A DNA stretch of 5,406 bases from positions 1 to 5,406 of the forward strand of contig JAMCQQ010000094.1 in assembly GCA_023379515.1 (NCBI GenBank). The letters run 5' to 3'. This document shows, in pieces, positions 1 to 4,784 of this stretch (position 1 is the stretch's first letter; the number at the start of each line of letters is the position of its first letter). Position numbers and translations under genes: made by a program. Source of the stretch: Actinomycetota bacterium. GTDB lineage: Bacteria; Actinomycetota; Humimicrobiia; Humimicrobiales; Humimicrobiaceae. The notes under the pieces were generated by a model, which saw nothing but the letters and a program-made list of their open reading frames with translations, was not told the DNA's origin and ran no database searches.

Positions 1-295
1 TATTATCAGGCAATCCAGTCGGAAGAAGATACCCTTGCCAAACGCCCTCTCCTGTCAGTAATTCCAAATGAATTAGATCGGTAAACTTCGGTTCATCTTT
101 TACCTCATATATACGATACTTTCCGGTAGTTAAGATATGGTCTGTCTTATGCGCCTTGTGTGAGGCAACAAGTATTTCTCCTATTTCCCTTGCAACAATC
201 CACGCAAATACCTTCTTATTGTCAAGTCGCAGGATTTTTGTGTAACCCATTGTTTCAATAAGCGTATATGTGCCTTGTTGAATAAGTTTAATCAT
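1..295 (-). CDS. Conserved-looking hypothetical protein, 5' part only
   Basis: An open frame starts at the ATG whose complement is at 293-295 and stays open for 98 codons to the left edge, so the C-terminus is missing. It begins MIKLIQQGTYTLIETMGY and has alternating hydrophobic and charged stretches (KVFAWIVAREIGEILVAS, then KYRIYEVKDEP) that suggest a small mostly-beta domain. The last visible part is rich in Gly, Trp, Tyr and Pro (GVWQGYLLPTGLPDN), which looks like a conserved motif. I see no signal peptide or membrane segment. No Shine-Dalgarno precedes the ATG; the DNA just upstream is nearly all A and T. It is divergent from hsp20. I do not recognise the family and assign no function. 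The case for a real gene is the long uninterrupted frame with protein-like composition. Confidence 0.72.
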   Translation of the reverse strand, partial: MIKLIQQGTYTLIETMGYTKILRLDNKKVFAWIVAREIGEILVASHKAHKTDHILTTGKYRIYEVKDEPKFTDLIHLELLTGEGVWQGYLLPTGLPDN

Positions 296-394
296 ATAAA
301 AAATATAAACCATAATAATCGCTAAGGCATTGATTTTTGTCACTCTGGTTTCTTGATATACGTCACTGCAAACAGGAATGATTAGGAGTAAATT

Positions 395-490
395 ATGCTA
401 TGTTCCATTCATTCAAAGAAGCATTATGACTTACTAGGAAAAAAATATTTTTACAAATTCATTTCCGGATCACAAGATGAAAGGAGGTGA
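395..490 (+). CDS. Possible 31-residue leader ORF ahead of hsp20
   Basis: An ATG at 395 follows AGGAG (384-388) at a good six-base distance and opens 31 codons (MLCSIHSKKHYDLLGKK...) ending at TGA 488-490. That stop lies inside the hsp20 Shine-Dalgarno at 481-490, so ribosomes finishing the leader would sit on the hsp20 initiation region. A second ATG at 400, in another frame, would give only nine residues. The peptide is basic, has no recognisable domain and could be chance. If translated, it would couple or gate hsp20 translation. The call rests only on ribosome-site placement and the stop/SD overlap. Confidence 0.25.
   Translation: MLCSIHSKKHYDLLGKKYFYKFISGSQDERR
481..490 (+). promoter_or_regulatory. 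Perfect extended Shine-Dalgarno of hsp20
   Basis: AAGGAGGTGA matches the complement of the usual bacterial 16S rRNA tail over ten bases and lies six bases before the hsp20 ATG at 497. It fixes that start. It is much stronger than the ribosome sites elsewhere in the window: AAGGAG before 1076, and essentially none before the minus-strand genes. This implies high translation of hsp20. Confidence 0.85.
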
Positions 491-496
491 AAAAAT

Positions 497-949
497 ATGG
501 CAAACGGTTTAATACCAAGAGGCTTTTGGAACTTACCAACAATTACATTCCCTTCACTTGAGGACCCTTCACTTGAGGATGTATTTGAGGAAGTAGAAGA
601 TTTGGTACCAACAACCATCTGGCCGTCAACCAACTACTTACAGGGATTGACTGTGTCAGAAGATGACAAGAATGTGTATGTGGAAGCAGCAGTACCCGGT
701 GTTGATCCTAAAGACGTTGAGGTAATTTATGAAAAGGGAGTGTTGACAATTCGGGCTGAGAAAAAAGAGGAAGAAAAAGGAAAGACATTTAGAAGAAAGG
801 CATCACGCTCCTTTTTTTACCGAGTTTCACCAGGGGATGTTGATCCAAAAGCAGAACCTGAAGCAGTTTGCAAAAACGGCGTCATGACCGTAACTTTTGC
901 AAAAGTGCCGGAGGCAAAACCTAAAAAGATTGCAGTAAAGGCTGCATGA
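497..949 (+). CDS. hsp20: Small heat shock protein, Hsp20/alpha-crystallin family
   Basis: This 150-residue protein is an ATP-independent holdase chaperone of the cytoplasm; the family binds unfolding proteins and assembles into large oligomers. Residues 1-50 are the variable N-terminal arm (GLIPRGFWNLPTITFPSLED). Residues about 50-138 form the alpha-crystallin domain: GLTVSEDDKNVYVEAAVPGV, then GVLTIRAEKKEE, SFFYRVSPGDVDP, and the signature A123-x3-N127-G128-V129-M130. The C-terminal tail holds I145-A-V147, the I-x-I/V motif that docks on neighbouring subunits. Length is normal for bacterial class A proteins. The start is set by a perfect ten-base Shine-Dalgarno. The arm contains a duplicated PSLED pentapeptide (residues 19-28). 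It stands 126 bases before the phosphoribosyltransferase gene on the same strand. Stress induction is likely from the family, but no known heat-shock operator is visible. Confidence 0.95.
   Translation: MANGLIPRGFWNLPTITFPSLEDPSLEDVFEEVEDLVPTTIWPSTNYLQGLTVSEDDKNVYVEAAVPGVDPKDVEVIYEKGVLTIRAEKKEEEKGKTFRRKASRSFFYRVSPGDVDPKAEPEAVCKNGVMTVTFAKVPEAKPKKIAVKAA
550..579 (+). repeat. Perfect 15-bp tandem duplication inside hsp20
   Basis: CCCTTCACTTGAGGA occurs at 550-564 and again at 565-579 without a mismatch. It keeps the frame and doubles PSLED (residues 19-23 and 24-28) in the N-terminal arm. Lack of any synonymous difference suggests a recent slippage event. Confidence 0.95.
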
Positions 950-958
950 TTAAAAACA

Positions 959-1018
959 TGCTGGTAGGCAAAGGGATTGTGCAGATGCGTAAGCATCTCT
1001 ACCGACAGTCTGCCAGCA
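959..1018 (+). other. Strong nested RNA hairpin between hsp20 and transferase gene
   Basis: The intergenic DNA can fold as a transcript with an outer 11-bp stem, 959-969 with 1008-1018 (TGCTGGTAGGC with GTCTGCCAGCA, two G-U pairs), enclosing a perfect 6-bp hairpin AGATGC (983-988) / GCATCT (993-998) capped by GTAA, a GNRA tetraloop. A competing pairing is GGTAG (963-967) with CTACC (999-1003), which could make a switch. No T-run follows, so it is not a standard intrinsic terminator. Its place 10 bases after the hsp20 stop suggests mRNA 3'-end protection, attenuation or a small RNA; none of these is shown by sequence alone. Confidence 0.5.
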
Positions 1019-1075
1019 CAAACTTATTAAAATTCATTATAGAAAGACAGAAACAATGAATAAAAAAGGAGAAAT

Positions 1076-2086
1076 ATGTATTTTAAAGATAGAAAGCAAG
1101 CGGGTCAATTACTCGCTCGCAAACTTAAAAAGTACAAAGATAAAGATGTTATCATTTATGCACTACCAAGAGGCGGTGTGGTAACTGCTCTTGAAATCGC
1201 AAAATATCTCAATGCTCCTCTTGATCTTATTATTACCCGCAAAATCGGCCATCCACACGAACCAGAGTACGCAATTGCAGCTTCTGCTGAAAACGGTCAT
1301 ATTGTCGGAAACTCACGCGAATTAAAATCTGTTGATGAAAAATGGCTAAAACAGGAAATTGAAAATCAGCGTCAGGAAATTGAAAATCAGCGTCTTGAGG
1401 CAAAACGAAGACGAGAAACATATTTACAAGGAAGGTCGGAAATATCGGCAGAAGGTAAAATTGCTATTCTTGTTGATGACGGAATTGCGACCGGACTCAC
1501 CATGCGCGCCGGTATTATGGAACTTAAACACCGTCACCCTAAAAAGATTATAGTCGCAGTACCAGTTGTTCCCGAGACAACTGCCCAAATTCTTAAAAAA
1601 GAAATAAGTGAGCTAGTAGCGCTTGAAGTCCCATCAGACGACACATTTTTAGGAGCAGTAAGCGCATATTACGATGAATTTTCTCCTGTTGAAGATGAAG
1701 AAGTCATCGCAATCCTGAAAGTATATGACAAACAGCAAAAACAGGTAGCAAAACAAGTTCAGCCATATCTTACTAAGCCGCTTACAGATCCAACACTGTT
1801 TGCATTTCCATCACACGAATATATGCTTGAAAAATTGAAAGAAATACCTAATTTTACCCTTGGGAAGTTTTCACTTAAACAATTTCCCAATAATGAGCTT
1901 CATATAATGCTTCATTCACATGCAACTGAACGTGAGTGTGTCGTACTTGGGTCAATTGCTCCTCCTGAAACAAACCTTGTTTCATATCTTTTGCTTCTTC
2001 ACACTCTGAAAAAAGAAAATGCTTATAGAATAACTGCAGTTCTTCCGTATCTTGCTTATTCCCGCCATGATAAAAAAGGAAATTGA
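1076..2086 (+). CDS. Phosphoribosyltransferase fused to N-terminal half of a PRPP synthetase
   Basis: A 336-residue product with two parts. Residues 1 to about 220 are a type I phosphoribosyltransferase of the COG1926 kind: ALPRGGVVTALEIA (29-42), ITRKIGHPHEPEYAIAA (53-69), and the PRPP-binding loop V133-DDGIATG140. Its acceptor substrate is unknown. Residues about 230-334 match the first half of ribose-phosphate pyrophosphokinase: FPNNELHIML (270-279), then LPYLAYSRHDKK (323-334), equivalent to PYYGYARQDRK in the Bacillus enzyme. The frame then ends at TGA 2084-2086, where the family would run on through about 23 residues to the catalytic V-x-x-x-D-L-H segment. The other half follows in the -1 frame at 2083. 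Start: ATG 1076 with AAGGAG at 1066-1071. Residues 93-106 are a duplicated heptad, QEIENQR. The transferase domain looks intact; the synthetase half cannot work alone. Confidence 0.85.
   Translation: MYFKDRKQAGQLLARKLKKYKDKDVIIYALPRGGVVTALEIAKYLNAPLDLIITRKIGHPHEPEYAIAASAENGHIVGNSRELKSVDEKWLKQEIENQRQEIENQRLEAKRRRETYLQGRSEISAEGKIAILVDDGIATGLTMRAGIMELKHRHPKKIIVAVPVVPETTAQILKKEISELVALEVPSDDTFLGAVSAYYDEFSPVEDEEVIAILKVYDKQQKQVAKQVQPYLTKPLTDPTLFAFPSHEYMLEKLKEIPNFTLGKFSLKQFPNNELHIMLHSHATERECVVLGSIAPPETNLVSYLLLLHTLKKENAYRITAVLPYLAYSRHDKKGN
1352..1393 (+). repeat. Perfect 21-bp tandem duplication inside the transferase gene
   Basis: A 21-bp unit beginning CAGGAAATTGAAAATC occupies 1352-1372 and repeats exactly at 1373-1393. 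It encodes QEIENQR twice (residues 93-106) in a charged, probably helical insert before the PRPP loop. One unit equals one coiled-coil heptad, so the insertion lengthens the helix by two turns without changing phase. Zero divergence indicates a recent event. Confidence 0.95.
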
Positions 2087-2691
2087 AAGATCAGGTTATT
2101 ACTATAGACGTTCATAGCCAGCATGCGAAACAGCTTTTTCCTGTTCCTCTGATTTCACTCTCTCCGGCTAAGTTATTCGCAGATGAGTTAAAAAAATTGA
2201 ATTTACAACATCTAACAGTTGTTGCGCCGGATGAAGGTGCAATAAAACGCGCTGAAGCGGTACGAAGAGAAGCAAAAATTAAAAAAGCAGTCGCGTTTAT
2301 TATAAAAAGACGGACAGCTAATGGCATAAAACTTCTAGAGCTTCATGGAAAAGTAAATAACACTGTAGTCATTGTTGATGATATTTTGGATACAGGCAAA
2401 ACACTTATTGCAACTTGCGAAAAACTCAGAGAAAAAGATGTGAAAGACATATATATTATGGTTACTCATGGATTATTTACCGGAGATGAATGGAAAAAAT
2501 TATGGAAACTTGGAGTAAAAAGGATTTACTGCACAGATACCGTACCATTACCGAAAAACATTGATTCAAAAAACATTATTATCATCTCAATAATTCCACT
2601 TCTTATCGACGAGCTGAAAGAAGAAAACAAAGGTATATTTACCGTTGATACAAACAAGAGATACAGCTTTTATGACTATGACGAACCATAA
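2083..2691 (+). CDS. C-terminal half of PRPP synthetase, split by frameshift and deletion
   Basis: This frame carries the rest of a ribose-phosphate pyrophosphokinase, which makes PRPP from ribose 5-phosphate and ATP. Visible family motifs, numbered from the TTG: VITIDVHS (5-12, catalytic-site DxH), VVAPDEGAIKRA (46-57), the ATP loop K75-R-R77, the PRPP loop VVIVDDILDTGKT (95-107), and VTHGLFTG (127-134). The only start near the front is TTG at 2083, overlapping the upstream TGA as TTGA, with AAGGA just two bases before it, so independent initiation would be poor. Only about 6 residues bridge DKK and VITIDVH, where the Bacillus enzyme has 23; so roughly 50 bp seem deleted, which would also explain the shift. 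Over 200 codons with all later motifs intact argue for a recent break, coupled translation, or an assembly fault. Expected joined product: about 538 residues. Confidence 0.75.
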   Translation: MKDQVITIDVHSQHAKQLFPVPLISLSPAKLFADELKKLNLQHLTVVAPDEGAIKRAEAVRREAKIKKAVAFIIKRRTANGIKLLELHGKVNNTVVIVDDILDTGKTLIATCEKLREKDVKDIYIMVTHGLFTGDEWKKLWKLGVKRIYCTDTVPLPKNIDSKNIIIISIIPLLIDELKEENKGIFTVDTNKRYSFYDYDEP

Positions 2692-2695
2692 ATTC

Positions 2696-3283
2696 ATGGA
2701 AAAGTTAATACAAGTACCAATCAACACTATCATGCTTGAAGGAATACTGACAATTCCGAAAAATTCTAAAAGCATTGTTATTTTTGCGCATGGGAGCGGA
2801 AGCAGTAGATTATCCCCGCGCAATAATTTTGTAGCGCAAAAACTGCAAAAAGCAGGAATAGGAACGTTATTAATAGACTTACTTACCGAAGATGAAGATA
2901 AAATCTATGAAACTCGTTTTGATATTACTCTTTTGACCTATCGGCTTATTGATATCATCCAATGGCTTCAAAAACAGCCTAAGACAAAGAATTTATCCAT
3001 CGGTCTTTTTGGTGCAAGCACAGGTGCCGCAGCGGCTCTAGAAGTTGCGGCAAAATTAGGATCAAAAATTAAGGCAGTTGTTTCCCGAGGAGGAAGACCT
3101 GATTTGGCAATGGCGATATTAGATAAAGTTACCTCACCCACGCTACTTATTGTTGGAGGAAATGATTTTGGCGTTATTGAACTGAATGAAAGCGCTTACA
3201 AAAAGCTTAGGTGTGAGAAAAAACTAGAAATTATTAATGGAGCAACACATCTTTTTGAAGAACCGCGGAGAATATATACGTAG
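2696..3283 (+). CDS. Dienelactone-hydrolase-like alpha/beta hydrolase, C-terminus short
   Basis: A soluble alpha/beta hydrolase of 195 residues. The oxyanion region is AHGSGSSRLSPRN (31-43), the nucleophile elbow is G106-A-S108-T-G110, the acid lies in GGNDFGVIELN (D157), and the histidine is in GATHLFEEP (H185), so the full Ser-Asp-His triad is present. This is the type related to COG0412 that in other bacteria is fused to COG1926 phosphoribosyltransferases, which fits its place here. I chose ATG 2696, four bases after the upstream stop, because EKLIQVPINTIMLEG reads like the natural first strand; the same frame also has TTG 2645, ATG 2672 and ATG 2678, which would overlap the synthetase fragment. 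No start has a good Shine-Dalgarno. After EEP the protein ends RRIYT, where relatives usually continue with a final helix of about 15-20 residues. Substrate unknown. Confidence 0.85.
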   Translation: MEKLIQVPINTIMLEGILTIPKNSKSIVIFAHGSGSSRLSPRNNFVAQKLQKAGIGTLLIDLLTEDEDKIYETRFDITLLTYRLIDIIQWLQKQPKTKNLSIGLFGASTGAAAALEVAAKLGSKIKAVVSRGGRPDLAMAILDKVTSPTLLIVGGNDFGVIELNESAYKKLRCEKKLEIINGATHLFEEPRRIYT

Positions 3284-3297
3284 AACATATTTCTTTC

Positions 3298-3360
3298 CTT
3301 CGACTGCGCTCAGGACATTCGACTCGGCTATAGCCATGAGCGAACGAAGTGAGTCGAATG
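3298..3360. repeat. Nested palindromic (REP-like) repeat between convergent units
   Basis: This GC-richer patch contains perfect 10-bp arms CATTCGACTC (3316-3325) and GAGTCGAATG (3351-3360). Directly inside the left arm is the 10-bp palindrome GGCTATAGCC (3326-3335). A second nested pairing joins TTCGACT (3299-3305) to AGTCGAA (3352-3358) and CGCTCA (3307-3312) to TGAGCG (3337-3342). From memory, short elements with TTCGACTNCGCTCAGGACA cores are dispersed in many environmental bacterial genomes and give spurious ORFs with a PERSRR string; I cannot test copy number here. It sits between the converging hydrolase and tRNA/msr transcripts and could act as a two-way barrier, but no T-run makes it a classical terminator. 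Confidence 0.75.
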
Positions 3361-3432
3361 GCTGCGGGACTTGGACTCGAACCAAGATAACATCCTCCAG
3401 AGGGATGCGTACTACCGTTATACGATCCCGCA
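3359..3432 (-). tRNA. tRNA-Gln(CUG) with encoded CCA
   Basis: Read on the minus strand, a complete cloverleaf is present. The acceptor stem pairs TGCGGGA (3426-3432) with TCCCGCA (3363-3369), seven perfect pairs. T8 is in place. The D arm is GTAT AACGGTA GTAC. The anticodon stem is CATCC/GGATG with loop CTCTGGA, giving anticodon CTG at 3398-3400 after T33, hence Gln reading CAG. The variable loop is TTAT, and the T arm is CTTGG TTCGAGT CCAAG. The U1-A72 pair and discriminator G73 (3362) are typical of tRNA-Gln. CCA follows directly at 3359-3361 and overlaps the first bases of the neighbouring palindromic repeat. It lies 42 bases downstream of msrA on the same strand with no terminator between, so it may be co-transcribed with the msr operon. 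Confidence 0.95.
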
Positions 3433-3474
3433 ATCAACTTCATTTTACAAGAAAGGGAGCTAAAAATCTACTTA

Positions 3475-4032
3475 TTATTTACCTTTGTATTCATCTTTAA
3501 CATCATTTCCATATTTTTCAAGTAATTTATGGATTTTAGGACTAATGACAAAATTGCAATAAGGAACATCTTTGTTTTTATCAAAATAATTTTTATGATA
3601 ATCCTCGGCAGGATAAAAATTAGTAAATGGAATAATTTTTGTCACAACCGGGTCTTTATACAATCCTTCTTTTTCGAGTTTTAATTTTGATTTCTGTGCG
3701 ATTTCTTTTTGTTTTTGACTATGATAAAAAATTACAGACCGGTATTGTGTACCAACATCATTACCTTGTTGATTTAATGTTGTCGGATTATGTGTATTCC
3801 AAAATATATCTAAAATTTTTTCAAAAGGAATTTGACTTGAATCAAACTCAATTTTAATCGCTTCAGCATGTCCAGTACTTCCTAAACAAACTTGCTCATA
3901 CGAAGGAGTTTCAACCATTCCCCCTGCGTATCCTGGTAAAACAGATATTACACCCTTTAGTCTTTTAAAAATAGCTTCTGTGCACCAAAAACATCCCCCC
4001 GCAAGAGTTGCTGTTTCTATATTTTTATTCAT
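3475..4032 (-). CDS. msrA: Peptide methionine (S)-sulfoxide reductase MsrA
   Basis: This 185-residue cytoplasmic enzyme reduces the S epimer of methionine sulfoxide in proteins and free methionine, normally with thioredoxin as donor. The catalytic motif is G13-C14-F-W-C17, close to the N-terminus. Other family segments are STGHAEAI (52-59, with the active-site Glu57), DVGTQYRSVI (92-101), FYPAEDYHKNYF (139-150) and YCNFVISPKI (158-167). C17 and C159 are candidate recycling cysteines beside nucleophile C14. Length matches compact MsrA proteins without a signal peptide. Its ATG overlaps the end of msrB by eight bases, so translation is probably coupled. It is the last protein gene of the minus-strand operon, ends with two consecutive TAA codons, and is followed by tRNA-Gln. 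Confidence 0.97.
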   Translation of the reverse strand: MNKNIETATLAGGCFWCTEAIFKRLKGVISVLPGYAGGMVETPSYEQVCLGSTGHAEAIKIEFDSSQIPFEKILDIFWNTHNPTTLNQQGNDVGTQYRSVIFYHSQKQKEIAQKSKLKLEKEGLYKDPVVTKIIPFTNFYPAEDYHKNYFDKNKDVPYCNFVISPKIHKLLEKYGNDVKDEYKGK

Positions 4033-4414
4033 GTAAAACCTCCGGCAATTTTTCTTCTTTAGGAATAAATCTAATTGATAAAGAATTTACACAATGCCTG
4101 GTATCTTTATCTGTTAAATGCTCTCCCTCAAACACGTGTCCCAAATGCGCTTTACAATTCGCACATTCTATTTCTATTCTTTGTCCGTCTGAATCTACTA
4201 AACGCTCTAGGGCATTTGGAAAATTTTCATCAAATGACGGCCAACCGCACTTTGCATCAAATTTTGCTTTTGAGGAAAATAGCGAAGAATTACACTTCCG
4301 GCAAATAAATGTACCGTCTTTATAGAAATTGTCGTATTCGCCGCTAAACGGAGCTTCTGTTTGCTTTTGTTCAATGATTCTTTTTTCTTTGGAAGTTAAA
4401 TTATTATATGCCAT
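4025..4414 (-). CDS. msrB: Peptide methionine (R)-sulfoxide reductase MsrB
   Basis: This 129-residue protein repairs the R epimer of methionine sulfoxide, the complement of MsrA. It has the two zinc-binding pairs C38-x2-C41 (CRKC) and C84-x2-C87 (CANC), the CGWPSF motif with likely resolving C56 (56-61), AHLGHVF (89-95), and the catalytic motif R106-H-C108-V-N-S, normally RYC-I/V-NS. All residues needed for a zinc-type MsrB are present. The start codon shares one base with the stop of the lipid-kinase gene (TAATG), and the end overlaps msrA by eight bases, so the pair is a translationally linked unit. There is no Shine-Dalgarno, which fits reinitiation from upstream. No secretion signal is visible, so it should act in the cytoplasm. 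Confidence 0.97.
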   Translation of the reverse strand: MAYNNLTSKEKRIIEQKQTEAPFSGEYDNFYKDGTFICRKCNSSLFSSKAKFDAKCGWPSFDENFPNALERLVDSDGQRIEIECANCKAHLGHVFEGEHLTDKDTRHCVNSLSIRFIPKEEKLPEVLHE

Positions 4415-4782
4415 TAATTAAATAAGCTTAATATGTGAGGAATAAATATAAAAAGGCCGACAATTAGGGCAAACGTAGAAACAAGCAGAACCATTCCCGC
4501 GGAAACGTCTTTGGCGATTTTTGCTTCTTTTCTATGTTCACTTACCAATAAATTTACCACCTCTTCTATGGCGCTATTTATCATTTCTGCGGAAATTACC
4601 AAAACAATTAAAATTCCGATGCCAAAAAATTCATATCTTGTTAGTCCCAAAAGTAAAGCAAAAATTAAAACAAAAATAGCAATAATAAAATGGATTTTTA
4701 TATTCTGGTTTTCATTAACGGAATGGGAAATACCCATAAGGGCAAATTTAAATGAATTATTAAACCGACTCAAACTAAACAT
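4414..4782 (-). CDS. dgkA: DgkA-family lipid kinase (diacylglycerol or undecaprenol kinase)
   Basis: A 122-residue integral membrane kinase. The N-terminal amphipathic part is RFNNSFKFALMGI (6-18), followed by NENQNIKIH (23-31) and three membrane helices at about 32-47, 52-68 and 94-115. The active-site block between helices two and three reads SAEMINSAIEEVVNLL (64-79), with E66, N69, E73 and N77, then H83 and K88-I-A-K-D92 before SAGMVLL. This is the Gram-positive-like DgkA pattern, whose characterised members phosphorylate undecaprenol rather than diacylglycerol, so carrier-lipid recycling is the likelier role; substrate cannot be read from sequence. The gene starts two bases after the PAP2-like stop and ends sharing a base with msrB, so it lies mid-operon. 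Confidence 0.93.
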   Translation of the reverse strand: MFSLSRFNNSFKFALMGISHSVNENQNIKIHFIIAIFVLIFALLLGLTRYEFFGIGILIVLVISAEMINSAIEEVVNLLVSEHRKEAKIAKDVSAGMVLLVSTFALIVGLFIFIPHILSLFN

Positions 4783-4784
4783 AT

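Larger units (their letters stand above)
296..496. other. Divergent intergenic region, likely promoters both ways
   Basis: This 201-base gap separates the minus-strand hypothetical gene from hsp20 and should hold both promoters. I see no convincing sigma-70 pair. The best plus-strand candidate is TTGATA at 353-358 with AATGAT at 377-382 (18-base spacer), which is weak. The word GTCACT occurs twice in direct orientation (339-344 and 362-367), too little to call an operator. There is no CIRCE element (TTAGCACTC inverted repeat), although an HrcA-type site would be natural ahead of a heat-shock gene. The right half may carry a short leader ORF, listed separately. Confidence 0.4.

Noticed and set aside
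296..496. CIRCE/HrcA operator or heat-shock sigma promoter ahead of hsp20
   Set aside because: No TTAGCACTC inverted repeat and no clear alternative-sigma boxes are visible.
959..1018. Intrinsic terminator after hsp20
   Set aside because: The hairpin is strong but is followed by CAAACTTATT, with no T-run, so it was listed as a structured element instead.
1049..1250. Overlapping ORF from the ATG about 20 bases before the transferase start
   Set aside because: It is out of frame with the transferase, has no Shine-Dalgarno of its own, and shows no protein-like pattern.
2084..2086. TGA read as a sense codon (alternative code) to explain the split gene
   Set aside because: Reading through TGA stays in the wrong frame and soon meets TAG; the second half is in the -1 frame. 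Hsp20 also ends naturally at TGA.
2645..2695. Upstream TTG/ATG starts (2645, 2672, 2678) for the hydrolase
   Set aside because: They overlap the synthetase fragment, have no better ribosome site, and add residues ahead of what looks like the natural first strand; ATG 2696 is preferred but not proven.
3433..3474. Terminator between msrA and tRNA-Gln
   Set aside because: No inverted repeat with a T-run on the minus strand; only AT-rich sequence is seen.
3224..3500. Open frames on both strands over the palindromic repeat and tRNA (for example the one containing CPERSRR)
   Set aside because: They run through a repeat and a perfect tRNA cloverleaf, have no domain, and match the spurious-ORF pattern typical of this repeat type.
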